Origin: Clostridium cavendishii DSM 21758
Lineage (GTDB): Bacteria > Bacillota > Clostridia > Clostridiales > Clostridiaceae
Length of the DNA stretch: 29,459 nucleotides
Assembly: GCF_900141845.1 (NCBI RefSeq)
Contig: NZ_FQZB01000027.1
Span: forward strand, 1-29,459
Reading direction: 5' to 3'
Positions 8,253-15,346 of this stretch are shown piece by piece (position 1 is the first letter of the stretch; the number at the start of each line of letters is the position of its first letter). Under the pieces are notes generated by a model that was not told where the DNA came from, did no database searches, and worked only from the letters and a program-made list of their open reading frames with translations. The translations under genes were made by a program, and so were the position numbers.

Positions 8253-8723
8253 TTAATTGTATTTTGAAAGTTGCTCTAAACTTTTAATAAGATTTTCTTT
8301 AGCTTTAATTATTTCATATAAGGAATTATAAGTAATGCTATCAGTATCATTTGAAGTTTTTACTAAACGTCCTTGAATATCTATAAATAATGCGTCTATA
8401 TCCTTTTCAAAGTTTATAGAAAATTTAAGAAAATCTTTTGTATTATTTATTTCAGGTGTATAGTGTCTATTATTAAATTCATTTATTAAAAATGATATTT
8501 TATCATATATGTCAATTCCAATTTCTTCAATGGTATTATTCGTAACCTGGCTTTTTAAAGTTTCATAATAAGATATATTTCTATCAACATTTTTAACCAA
8601 GACATTTGAAAAAACTTTTACACAATCATTATTAGAGGTCTCAGCTATTTTTATATATATTTTTTTTCGTTTATTAGCAATATTAATAGCCTTATCAATT
8701 ATATCAGTAATATCATAAGCCAA
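8253..8723 (-). CDS. Small helical protein, possibly ferritin-fold without metal ligands
   Basis: The 156-residue, all-helical soluble protein has no signal peptide. The pattern 'II.KAI.IA..R..IY.KIAE....D..KVF...V...' (about 8-50) resembles the first helices of rubrerythrin/ferritin-like proteins. However, the Glu and Glu-x-x-His metal ligands expected there are replaced (for example Asn and Asn/Ile), so it would be a non-metal relative if related at all. The start is TTG with GGGAAGTGA upstream; no in-frame ATG fits. It is transcribed towards the sortase block but separated from it by 328 bases, so co-transcription is doubtful. Function unknown. Confidence 0.65.
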   Translation of the reverse strand: MAYDITDIIDKAINIANKRKKIYIKIAETSNNDCVKVFSNVLVKNVDRNISYYETLKSQVTNNTIEEIGIDIYDKISFLINEFNNRHYTPEINNTKDFLKFSINFEKDIDALFIDIQGRLVKTSNDTDSITYNSLYEIIKAKENLIKSLEQLSKYN

Positions 8724-9139
8724 ATTAATTCACTTCCCTTTTTTTAGATTCCTTAGTATTTTGCACATAAATAATTAATATAAAACTAAATCTTAAATAA
8801 TTAATATAAAATTATTTAATTAATAAAACCAAATTTACAATTTTTTGAAAATGGAAAGAAAATAAGTATGTAGAAAAATGTTTTACATACCTTTAAAGAT
8901 GAAAAAAAAATCCTATAAAACCAAAAGGACACTTGACACAAAGCATAATGAAAAGCATTTTTTTTGCGATATATAATAAAGTAATGAATAGTTATAAAAG
9001 AGTTAAATTAACAAAGATATTACAATTTGAAGATACAAAATTAGCGAAGACAATTTTGTAATTAAGGTTTAAATATAGTTAGGTTAATACCCCTTAAAAA
9101 ACAAAATACTATACGTATAAATTATAAAGAGGTGATGCT
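8724..9139. other. Divergent regulatory region between the small helical protein and sigI
   Basis: The 416 bases without a gene hold several elements. A 17-bp direct repeat of AAATAATTAATATAAAA lies at 8769-8785 and 8795-8811. A weak 7-bp hairpin is at 8866-8872/8884-8890, and an isolated TTGACA at 8933-8938 has no partner -10 at 17 bases. The SigI-type promoter at 9089-9117 completes the list. The minus-strand promoter of the 8253-8723 gene probably overlaps the direct repeats. Confidence 0.5.
9089..9117 (+). promoter_or_regulatory. SigI-type promoter of sigI-rsgI
   Basis: ACCCC (9089-9093), an A-rich spacer and CGTA (9114-9117) lie about 20 bases before the sigI start. SigI promoters in Bacillus and Clostridium have a C-rich -35 of the ACCCC type followed by an A-tract and a CGWA -10. 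This fits sigI transcribing its own operon. Confidence 0.65.
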
Positions 9140-9823
9140 ATGGAAGTAAAACAGTTAGAGCCTGAAAATAGGAGTAAGCTTATAGATGAAAATAAAGGAT
9201 ATATATATTCTATTGCATGTAAAGTGTGTGGTAGAAGATTAGATTGGAATAATGATGATGAATTAAGTATTGCGTTAATAGCCTTTAACAATGCATGTGA
9301 TACATATGATAATAGTAAAGGAAATTTTTTATCGTATACAAATGTACTTATAAAAAACGCTTTAATAGATTTTTTTAGGAAATCAAAAAGTACTCCACAT
9401 GTAATGTTTAAAGAAGACGATGAAACTGCTGATTATATAGATAATAAAAATTCATTAATTGAATTTGAAAAACAAAAGGAAAATCTTATAAAAGCTGAAG
9501 AAATAAAGGCATTATCTAAAGAGCTACTTAATTATAAATTAAGTTTTAATGATTTAGTTGAAGCATCACCAGTCCATATTGATACTAGAAATACACTTTT
9601 AAATATAGCATTTAAGTGCTCTAAGCAAGGACCAATAATTGATTATATTAAGGCTAAAAGGAAGCTACCAGTGAAAGAAATAATGTTACTTACAACTACG
9701 AATAGAAAGCTTGTAGAAAAGTGGAGAAAATATATTTTAGTATTAATTTTGATACTTTCAAATAATGAATATACCTATATAAAATCATATTTAAATATAA
9801 AGGTAGGTGAAAACAATGAGTAA
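9140..9823 (+). CDS. sigI: RNA polymerase sigma factor SigI
   Basis: The 227-residue protein matches the SigI group of sigma-70 factors: a region-2 segment (about 44-85, 'AFNNACDTYDNSKGNFLSY' then 'LIKNALIDFFRK') and the SigI-specific C-terminal helix-turn-helix (about 165-215, with 'KLPVKEIMLL' and 'RKLVEKWRKYI'). It redirects RNA polymerase to ACCCC/CGWA promoters. In Bacillus SigI serves heat and envelope stress; in cellulolytic clostridia its paralogues serve polysaccharide sensing. GAGGTGATG supports the start. The last 8 bases overlap rsgI, the membrane anti-sigma factor that would hold it inactive. An upstream promoter of its own type indicates positive autoregulation. Confidence 0.9.
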   Translation: MEVKQLEPENRSKLIDENKGYIYSIACKVCGRRLDWNNDDELSIALIAFNNACDTYDNSKGNFLSYTNVLIKNALIDFFRKSKSTPHVMFKEDDETADYIDNKNSLIEFEKQKENLIKAEEIKALSKELLNYKLSFNDLVEASPVHIDTRNTLLNIAFKCSKQGPIIDYIKAKRKLPVKEIMLLTTTNRKLVEKWRKYILVLILILSNNEYTYIKSYLNIKVGENNE

Positions 9824-10742
9824 AACAGGAATTGTTTTAAGTGTAGAAAGAAATACAGCTACAATACTAACAAATACTGGAGAATTTGTTAGTGTTGTTT
9901 GTCATAAAAATATTCCTAAAATTGGTGAAGCCTATACTGGAGAGATAAAAAAGTCTAGTAATAAACTAAAACCACTAATAATAGCGGCTATGTTTTTTAT
10001 AATAATATTATCTGGGGGAAGTGCATATGCTTATTTTACTCCAGTTGCAACAGTAGATGTTAGTATAAACCCTAAATTAAAATTAGAGATTAATAGATTT
10101 GATAGAGTTTTAAAATCTACTCCTATTAACGAAGATGGAACAATATTACTTAAAAATTTATCTCTTAAAAATAAAAATTTAGATGATGCGTTAGTGGAGA
10201 TAATTGATGAAGCTACCAAAGATAATTTTATAAATAATAGTTATAATTCAGATGGGAAAAAAATTATTCTAACAATAGTGGGAACCAATTATAAAAAGAA
10301 TATAGATATAAATAAATTTGAAGAATATATTACTGAGAAAAAATTGAATACAGTTATAAGTGAAAATGGTAAAGAATATAAAAAAGAATTTGGAGAGAAT
10401 ATTGGAGAGGAGAAAAAGGATAATGAGGATAATATAGAAAGTAAAGAGGAAGTTAACAAGAAAAATGAAGATATAGATAATAAAAGTAATGTTAATAATA
10501 AACCTACTGACAAGAACAGCGAATCAAAGGGAAACAATGATAAACAAGGAAATAATCAGAGAAAAGAAGAAATAAATAGTAGGGAACCTAATACTAAAAA
10601 TGAACAAAAGAATGCTGTAGAGAGTAAAGAAAGTAACACAGATAAAAACATCATTCATAATAAGGAAGATAAGGAAAATCAAGATATTAAAAATAACAAA
10701 AATGATAAAGTAAATAACAAAGATATAAAATCAAAAAAATAG
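9816..10742 (+). CDS. rsgI: Membrane anti-sigma factor RsgI
   Basis: The 308-residue protein has an N-terminal RsgI_N domain (about 3-48) that would bind SigI in the cytoplasm, one transmembrane helix (about 53-73) and an extracytoplasmic domain (about 74-175). This is followed by a low-complexity Lys/Asn/Glu/Asp/Ser tail (about 195-308) instead of the carbohydrate-binding modules seen in some clostridial RsgI proteins. The 'VSINPKL' segment puts an Asn-Pro pair at 85-86, the type of site at which RsgI proteins are known to self-cleave. A GTG at 9807 is also in frame, but AGGTAGG upstream favours the ATG at 9816, which overlaps the sigI stop by 8 bases. A strong terminator ends the operon. 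Confidence 0.9.
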   Translation: MSKTGIVLSVERNTATILTNTGEFVSVVCHKNIPKIGEAYTGEIKKSSNKLKPLIIAAMFFIIILSGGSAYAYFTPVATVDVSINPKLKLEINRFDRVLKSTPINEDGTILLKNLSLKNKNLDDALVEIIDEATKDNFINNSYNSDGKKIILTIVGTNYKKNIDINKFEEYITEKKLNTVISENGKEYKKEFGENIGEEKKDNEDNIESKEEVNKKNEDIDNKSNVNNKPTDKNSESKGNNDKQGNNQRKEEINSREPNTKNEQKNAVESKESNTDKNIIHNKEDKENQDIKNNKNDKVNNKDIKSKK

Positions 10743-10758
10743 TAGTTAACAAATAGAG

Positions 10759-10795
10759 AAAAAATGGGCCCATTCATTTGAAGGGCCCATTTTTT
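10759..10795 (+). terminator. Terminator of sigI-rsgI
   Basis: A 13-bp perfect stem with a GC-rich core (AATGGGCCC at 10763-10771, its complement from 10783), an 11-base loop and a T-run to 10795. A classic intrinsic terminator. Confidence 0.92.
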
Positions 10796-10810
10796 ATTAA
10801 TAAAATTTTG

Positions 10811-10840
10811 TTGTAATAAAAGTAAAAAAAGTAATATAAT
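10811..10840 (+). promoter_or_regulatory. Promoter for the P-loop kinase-like gene
   Basis: TTGTAA (10811-10816) and TATAAT (10835-10840) are 18 bases apart, about 65 bases before the start codon. This is a plausible housekeeping promoter in AT-rich DNA. Confidence 0.45.
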
Positions 10841-10905
10841 TAATATTATAATTTTGATATAAGTATATAGGTATAATCGATAAATTTGTTTTTAGGAGAA
10901 GATTT

Positions 10906-11406
10906 ATGAAAAAATTGATTATTATAAATGGAGTTATGGGAGTAGGAAAGACTACTATCTCAAAAGATCTTTACAAAAACTTAGAAAATTCTTTTTGGTT
11001 AGATGGAGATAATGTTTGGTTGATGAATCCATTTGTAGTCAATGAGGAAAATAAAAAAATGGTAATAGATAATATAAGTTTTATATTAAATAATTTTCTT
11101 AAGAATTCATCCACAGATTATGTAGTGTTTAACTGGGTTATCCACAGTGAAAATATAATGAAAGACATATTACAGAATATAAAGTGTATAAATTTTAAGT
11201 TATATAAGATAACATTAATGTGTTCTAAAGAAACTCTTATAAATCGTATAGAAAATGATATTAATGAAGGCTTAAGAGATGAAGATAATATAAGAAGAAG
11301 CTTAGAAAAATTAGCTATGTATGAAAACATGGATACTATAAAAATAGATACAACCAATAAAGATATAGATACTATAGTTGAAGAAATTAAAAAAATTGTA
11401 GAGTAA
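10906..11406 (+). CDS. P-loop nucleoside/small-molecule kinase-like protein
   Basis: The 166-residue single-domain protein opens with a Walker A motif, GVMGVGKTT (9-17), after a short beta strand. It then has 'SFWLDGDNVW' (about 29-38), the acidic/aromatic segment often seen in gluconate-kinase, shikimate-kinase or chloramphenicol-phosphotransferase-like enzymes. The 'RIENDINEGLRDEDNIRRS' region could form the lid. No specific subfamily can be named. GGAGAAG precedes the ATG. The gene ends 18 bases before the acetyltransferase, so the two likely form an operon. An antibiotic- or metabolite-modifying role is possible but unproven. Confidence 0.75.
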   Translation: MKKLIIINGVMGVGKTTISKDLYKNLENSFWLDGDNVWLMNPFVVNEENKKMVIDNISFILNNFLKNSSTDYVVFNWVIHSENIMKDILQNIKCINFKLYKITLMCSKETLINRIENDINEGLRDEDNIRRSLEKLAMYENMDTIKIDTTNKDIDTIVEEIKKIVE

Positions 11407-11424
11407 ATATAAGGGGGCTATATT

Positions 11425-12000
11425 ATGTTAAATCATAAGGGGACTGTAATTATAGAAACAGAAAGGTTAATATTAAGACCTTTTAAACAGAATGATGCTG
11501 AGGCCATGTTTAAAAATTGGTGTAATGATATTGAGGTTTGTAAATTTTTAAGTTGGGGACCACATAAGGATATATATGATACACGTGATATTTTAAAAGA
11601 GTGGACTGAGGGATATTTAGAAAATAATAGTTATAATTGGGCGATTACTTTGAAAGATAAAAATGAACCAATAGGTTCAATAGGTGCATTTAATGTATGC
11701 GAAACAAATGAACGTTGTGAAATAGGGTATTGTATTGGAAAAAGTTTTTGGGGAAAAGGTATTATGACTGAAGCTTTAAAAGCATTACTAAATTTTTTCT
11801 TTTATGAAGTTGGGATTCATAGAATTCAGTTAAGACATGATGTGAAAAATCCTGGTTCAGGTAAGGTAATGCAAAAGGTTGGAATGATATATGAGGCAAC
11901 ATTAAATGAGTTTACTAAACGTAGAGATGGAAGTTTTGGAAATTTAGATTTGTATTATATAACTAAAGATATTTATTTTAAGAATTTAAATAGAGCTTAG
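11425..12000 (+). CDS. GNAT-family N-acetyltransferase (RimJ/RimL type)
   Basis: The 191-residue protein begins with 'IETERLILRPFKQNDAEAMF' (about 9-28), the typical opening of RimJ/RimL-like acetyltransferases. The acetyl-CoA-binding region 'EIGYCIGKSFWGKGIMTEAL' (about 97-116) has the Q/RxxGxG/A-like W-G-K-G turn. The end 'GKVMQKVGMIYEATL' fits motif B. Members acetylate ribosomal proteins, other protein N-termini or small molecules; the substrate is not visible here. An AAGGGGG ribosome site precedes it. Co-transcription with the P-loop protein is likely. Confidence 0.88.
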   Translation: MLNHKGTVIIETERLILRPFKQNDAEAMFKNWCNDIEVCKFLSWGPHKDIYDTRDILKEWTEGYLENNSYNWAITLKDKNEPIGSIGAFNVCETNERCEIGYCIGKSFWGKGIMTEALKALLNFFFYEVGIHRIQLRHDVKNPGSGKVMQKVGMIYEATLNEFTKRRDGSFGNLDLYYITKDIYFKNLNRA

Positions 12001-12105
12001 TTTATTAATTTTTGATACTTTAATTGTCTTATAGAATTTTATAACTCTTTAAAGATTTTTTAGAATTAAATAAAAATATAAGATTATTTTTATTGGGGGT
12101 ATTTT

Positions 12106-12645
12106 ATGATTTTTAATAAAGTAATTGATAAGAGTGATTTTTCATCTGGTTCAAGCATAAAAATAACTAAAAGAATAGCTGTAAGGGCAGTTATTTTGAA
12201 AGGCAATAATTTGCTTATGGTTCATTCAAAGCTTGGTGATTATAAGTTTCCAGGTGGAGGTGTTAAGGCGTTAGAAAACTATGATGAGGCTCTTAAAAGG
12301 GAAGTTTTAGAAGAAACTGGCTATAGGGTGAAGACTATTAATGAGAAGTTGGGAGTAATAGTAGAACGTTTTAATGACAGCTATGAGGAAAATTGCATTT
12401 TTGAAATGGTATCTCATTATTATTTATGTACTATAGAGGTAGATAAGACTAATCAAAGCTTAGATGATTATGAAGCTGATTTAGAATTTAAACCTGAATT
12501 TGTGGATATAGAAAAAGCAATTATAGAGAATAAAGAATTATTACAGGATGAATCTAGAGAAAAAAGAGCTTGGACTCAAAGGGAAACTTTAGCTTTAAGT
12601 TTTATAAAAGAAGAATTAGGAACCAAGAAGGCAGGTGAATGTTAG
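12106..12645 (+). CDS. NUDIX hydrolase
   Basis: The 179-residue protein carries a complete Nudix box at 51-73: Gly, five residues, E57, seven residues, R65-E66-V-L-E69-E70-T-G72-Y, which binds the metal and cleaves a nucleoside diphosphate linked to another moiety. The preceding 'VRAVILKGNNLLMVHSKLGDYKFPGG' gives the usual beta strands. The substrate (oxidised nucleotide, sugar nucleotide or other) is not predictable. A GGGGG ribosome site precedes the ATG. The stop codon abuts the ATG of the metallo-beta-lactamase-fold gene with no gap, indicating translational coupling and perhaps a shared pathway. Confidence 0.9.
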   Translation: MIFNKVIDKSDFSSGSSIKITKRIAVRAVILKGNNLLMVHSKLGDYKFPGGGVKALENYDEALKREVLEETGYRVKTINEKLGVIVERFNDSYEENCIFEMVSHYYLCTIEVDKTNQSLDDYEADLEFKPEFVDIEKAIIENKELLQDESREKRAWTQRETLALSFIKEELGTKKAGEC

Positions 12646-13488
12646 ATGAAAGTAATATCACTAATAGAAAACACATGTACAAATAGAGAGTTAAAAAGTG
12701 AACATGGTTTATCCCTTTATATAGAAATTAATGATAAGAAGTATTTGTTAGATACTGGAGCAAGTGGTGATTTCATTAAAAATGCTGCCAAATTAAATGT
12801 GGATCTTATGAATATAGATGCAGTAATTATTTCCCATAATCACTATGACCATATAGGTGGATTAGAAAAACTTATAACTTTAAATCCTAAGGTGAAAATT
12901 TATATAAAGGCTGAGGCTAAAAATGATTATTATAAAAAAATATTATTTTTTAATTTATTAATAGGTAATAAAGACAAACTTTTTGATAAGTATAAGGAGA
13001 ACTTTGTATTTATAAATGAAAAATTAGAACTTGATGGCGGGGTAACATTATTATCGAATAAAGTGCAAGATAAAGCTTTTTTCTGCAAAGATAAATCCTT
13101 ATGTAAATCAACTGATAAAGGAATTGTGGAAGATGATTTTAAACATGAACTTTTTGTATTGGTTAATTTAAATGGAAAAGGTGTTATTCTGAGTTCTTGT
13201 AGCCATAATGGAATAGTGAATATAGTGGCTACTGTGAAAGAACTATATCCTCATATGAATATTAAAGCTATAATAGGAGGGTTCCATATGAAAGGAACTC
13301 TTGGAATGAACTCCATAAATTGTACAGAGGACTATATAAATCAGGTAATTAAAAACTTAAAAGCTTTAGAGGTTGAAAAAATATATACATGTCATTGTAC
13401 AGGAATGAAGGCATTTAAACTCATGAAAAATTTATTAAATGAAGATATAGAGTATTTTAAAACAGGACAAGAATTAATTATAGAATAA
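12646..13488 (+). CDS. Metallo-beta-lactamase-fold hydrolase
   Basis: The 280-residue protein has the HxHxDH metal motif as H64-N-H66-Y-D68-H69 in 'ISHNHYDHIGG', an earlier 'LLDTGASGDF' strand (34-43), a later 'SSCSHNGIVNI' and a final 'IGGFHM' with 'TCHCTG'. These are the pieces of the MBL fold. The SCSHNGIVN and GGFHM motifs are those of the group annotated as 7,8-dihydropterin-6-methyl-4-aminobenzene-phosphate synthase-like proteins. That name comes from one archaeal member and may not hold here. The ribosome site AGGTGA lies inside the end of the Nudix gene, and the start immediately follows that gene's stop. Confidence 0.88.
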   Translation: MKVISLIENTCTNRELKSEHGLSLYIEINDKKYLLDTGASGDFIKNAAKLNVDLMNIDAVIISHNHYDHIGGLEKLITLNPKVKIYIKAEAKNDYYKKILFFNLLIGNKDKLFDKYKENFVFINEKLELDGGVTLLSNKVQDKAFFCKDKSLCKSTDKGIVEDDFKHELFVLVNLNGKGVILSSCSHNGIVNIVATVKELYPHMNIKAIIGGFHMKGTLGMNSINCTEDYINQVIKNLKALEVEKIYTCHCTGMKAFKLMKNLLNEDIEYFKTGQELIIE

Positions 13489-13501
13489 TTTTTCAAATTA
13501 G

Positions 13502-13530
13502 TTGACAAGATAAAAGTAAAGGAATATCAT
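13502..13530 (+). promoter_or_regulatory. Promoter of the aspS2 T-box transcript
   Basis: A perfect -35 TTGACA (13502-13507), a 17-base spacer and TATCAT (13525-13530) lie just before the T-box Stem I. The start point is expected near 13537. Confidence 0.75.
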
Positions 13531-13552
13531 ATAGTAAACAAATATTAACAAT

Positions 13553-13792
13553 TGATTGAAGGGAAGAGTAAATATTGATTAGTATCCTAAGCGAGTAGAG
13601 GATGGTGAGAGCTCTATGAGAAGTTTAATATTGAAAGACATCCTGGACATATTTATCTGAAAATTAAAAAGTAGGATAAATCGGGTTACTCCGTTAAATA
13701 GTAGTAGAGATAACTTAGTTAATTATTACTTAGTTAAATTAGGATGGTACCGTGAATATTACTTTCACTCCTATATGGAGTGGAAGTTTTTT
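13553..13792 (+). promoter_or_regulatory. T-box riboswitch with Asp (GAC) specifier, first antiterminator/terminator module
   Basis: This leader RNA reads tRNA charging and opens transcription of the synthetase gene when uncharged tRNA binds. Stem I starts with GGGA/TCCT (13561-13564/13641-13644). The specifier loop has AGTA (13567-13570) facing GAAA (13633-13636), followed by GAC (13637-13639), an Asp codon, and A13640. Above it AATATT pairs with AATATT (13571-13576/13627-13632), and a distal helix (13596-13600/13612-13616) closes the typical GATGGTGAGAG loop. The antiterminator is AGGA/TCCT and GTG/CAC around the bulge TGGTACC (13745-13751). The competing terminator pairs 13761-13771 with 13777-13787, followed by six T. 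Confidence 0.88.
13761..13792 (+). terminator. T-box terminator 1
   Basis: An 11-bp stem with one G-U pair, a 5-base loop and TTTTTT at 13787-13792. Its 5' arm includes the CACTCC needed by the antiterminator, so the two folds exclude each other. Confidence 0.85.
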
Positions 13793-13865
13793 GTTTTATT
13801 AAATGAAATAGAGCTCATTTCATTTTAGGTATTTGATTAATTTAATTAAGATTAATTATTATAGA

Positions 13866-13925
13866 AAAAAGGGTGGTACCGCGATAATTTCGCCCCTTGA
13901 GATTATAATCTCAAGGGGCTTTGTT
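13866..13925 (+). promoter_or_regulatory. Second, Stem I-less T-box antiterminator/terminator module
   Basis: A second T-box core, AGGGTGGTACCGCG (13870-13883), lies 78 bases after the first terminator. AAGGG/CCCTT and GCG/CGC helices can form around the bulge TGGTACC (13874-13880), so it is a complete antiterminator. The competing terminator is a 28-base perfect palindrome (13892-13919) followed by a short T-run. The DNA between the modules is too short for a Stem I and shows no AGTA box or GGTGA loop. It holds a 9-bp hairpin (13801-13809/13817-13825). The synthetase ribosome site follows at 13931-13938. Confidence 0.82.
13892..13925 (+). terminator. T-box terminator 2
   Basis: A GC-rich 14-bp perfect palindromic stem (13892-13919) followed by TTTGTT. 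The weak T-run makes it a less certain terminator than the first. Confidence 0.7.
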
Positions 13926-13946
13926 AATTTAAAGGAGGCTAAAAAT

Positions 13947-15236
13947 ATGAGTAGAATTATGGTAAATGAATTAAAAAAATATATAAATGAAAAAGTGGTG
14001 ATACAAGGATTTGTTCATCGTATAAGAAGGTTAAAATCTATTAGCTTTATAATCTTAAGAGATAGAACAGGTTTTGTTCAATGTGTTGCAGATAATAATA
14101 GCTTTGATATATCAGATTTAAAGTTAGAATCAGTTGTAGAGGTTAATGGAGAAGTAAAAACAGGGGAAAATGTATTTAATAATTTTGAAGTTTTAATAGA
14201 AAAAATAAATATTATTAATTCAGTAAAATGTGAATTACCTATAGAATTAAATAAGGAAGATTTAGATATAAATTTAGAAACTATGCTTAATAATAGAGTT
14301 TTAAGCTTAAGGCATCAAAAAATAAATGCTATTTTCAAGATTCAAAATATAATAGTTAGAAGCTTCAGGGAGTTTTTATCTAAAGAAGGTTTTACAGAAA
14401 TATTTACACCAAAACTTGTATCAGAGGGGGCTGAAGGAGGAACAGAAGTTTTTAAACTTAAATATTTTGAAAAGGAAGCATATCTTGCACAAAGTCCTCA
14501 ATTTTACAAACAAATGATGGTAGGCGCAGGTTTTGAAAGAGTTTTTGAAGTTGCTCATGTATATAGAGCAGAGGAGCATAATACAAGTAGGCATTTAAAT
14601 GAATATGTAAGCATGGATTTTGAAATGGGATTTATAGAGGATGAAAAAGATATAATGAAGATGGAAGAAGAATTGTTAAAAATTATATTGAAAAATGTTA
14701 AAAATGAAGGCAAATCTTGTTTAGATGTTTTAAAAGTAAATATTCCTATAATAGATAAACCCATACCTACAATGAAATTTAATGAAGCTATAGAATTATT
14801 GAAGAGAGAATATAATAAAAATGATTTAGAAGGAGATTTAGATCCAGAAGCTGAAAAGTTATTAGGGAGATATGTAAAAGAAAAGTTAGATTCAGACTTT
14901 TTGTTTTTAACCCATTATCCAAGAAAAAAGAGACCTATGTATACTATGCCTTGTGGAGAAGAGGAAACTCATAGTTTTGATTTGTTATTTAGAGGTGTAG
15001 AAATAACAACGGGAGGGCAAAGAATTCACGATTATGATAATTTAATAAAAAATATTGTATATAAAGGTTTAAGTCCTGAAAATTATGAAAGTTATACTGA
15101 AGTTTTTAAATACGGTATGCCCAAACATGGAGGACTCGCTATAGGATTAGAGAGAATCACAGCTCAATTATTAGATTTAGAAAATATAAGAGAAGCAACT
15201 TTAATAACTAGAGATAGAACAAGATTAACACCATAA
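13947..15236 (+). CDS. aspS: Aspartyl-tRNA synthetase, archaeal type (likely AspS2, non-discriminating)
   Basis: Class II synthetase that attaches Asp to tRNA-Asp, and in a non-discriminating form also to tRNA-Asn for later amidation by GatCAB. The 429-residue length fits the archaeal/eukaryal type; the bacterial form is about 590 residues with an extra GAD domain. An OB-fold anticodon domain (about 1-105, 'VVIQGFVHRIRRL') precedes the catalytic core. The core has motif 2 'FERVFEVAHVYRAEEHNTSRH' and motif 3 'GLAIGLERITA' near the end. An in-frame ATG at 13833 would run through the T-box terminator. The ATG at 13947 has AAAGGAGG eight bases upstream and is chosen. Clostridia often carry this AspS2 besides bacterial AspRS. 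No gatCAB genes follow here. Confidence 0.88.
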   Translation: MSRIMVNELKKYINEKVVIQGFVHRIRRLKSISFIILRDRTGFVQCVADNNSFDISDLKLESVVEVNGEVKTGENVFNNFEVLIEKINIINSVKCELPIELNKEDLDINLETMLNNRVLSLRHQKINAIFKIQNIIVRSFREFLSKEGFTEIFTPKLVSEGAEGGTEVFKLKYFEKEAYLAQSPQFYKQMMVGAGFERVFEVAHVYRAEEHNTSRHLNEYVSMDFEMGFIEDEKDIMKMEEELLKIILKNVKNEGKSCLDVLKVNIPIIDKPIPTMKFNEAIELLKREYNKNDLEGDLDPEAEKLLGRYVKEKLDSDFLFLTHYPRKKRPMYTMPCGEEETHSFDLLFRGVEITTGGQRIHDYDNLIKNIVYKGLSPENYESYTEVFKYGMPKHGGLAIGLERITAQLLDLENIREATLITRDRTRLTP

Positions 15237-15263
15237 CTAGATACTTTAAGTTTTGTTATATAT

Positions 15264-15299
15264 GTAGCGCTATGAATCATAAAGTTTTCATAGCGCTAC
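15264..15299. terminator. Terminator between aspS and the convergent chitinase gene
   Basis: A 13-bp perfect stem (15264-15276 with 15287-15299) with GTAGCGC at its base and a 10-base loop. T-rich DNA follows on the + strand and also flanks it on the other side, so it may serve both genes. Confidence 0.75.
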
Positions 15300-15346
15300 T
15301 GTATTTTATATATTTAATTTTCTTTTATGCCCATTAAATAGCTAAG

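Noticed and set aside
8933..8977. Housekeeping promoter before sigI from TTGACA (8933) and TATAAT (8972)
   Set aside because: The spacer is 33 bases, far outside the working range; the SigI-type promoter fits better.
13833..13946. N-terminal extension of the aspartyl-tRNA synthetase from an ATG at 13833
   Set aside because: It would translate through the second T-box antiterminator and terminator. The ATG at 13947 has a perfect ribosome site and matches where the family begins.
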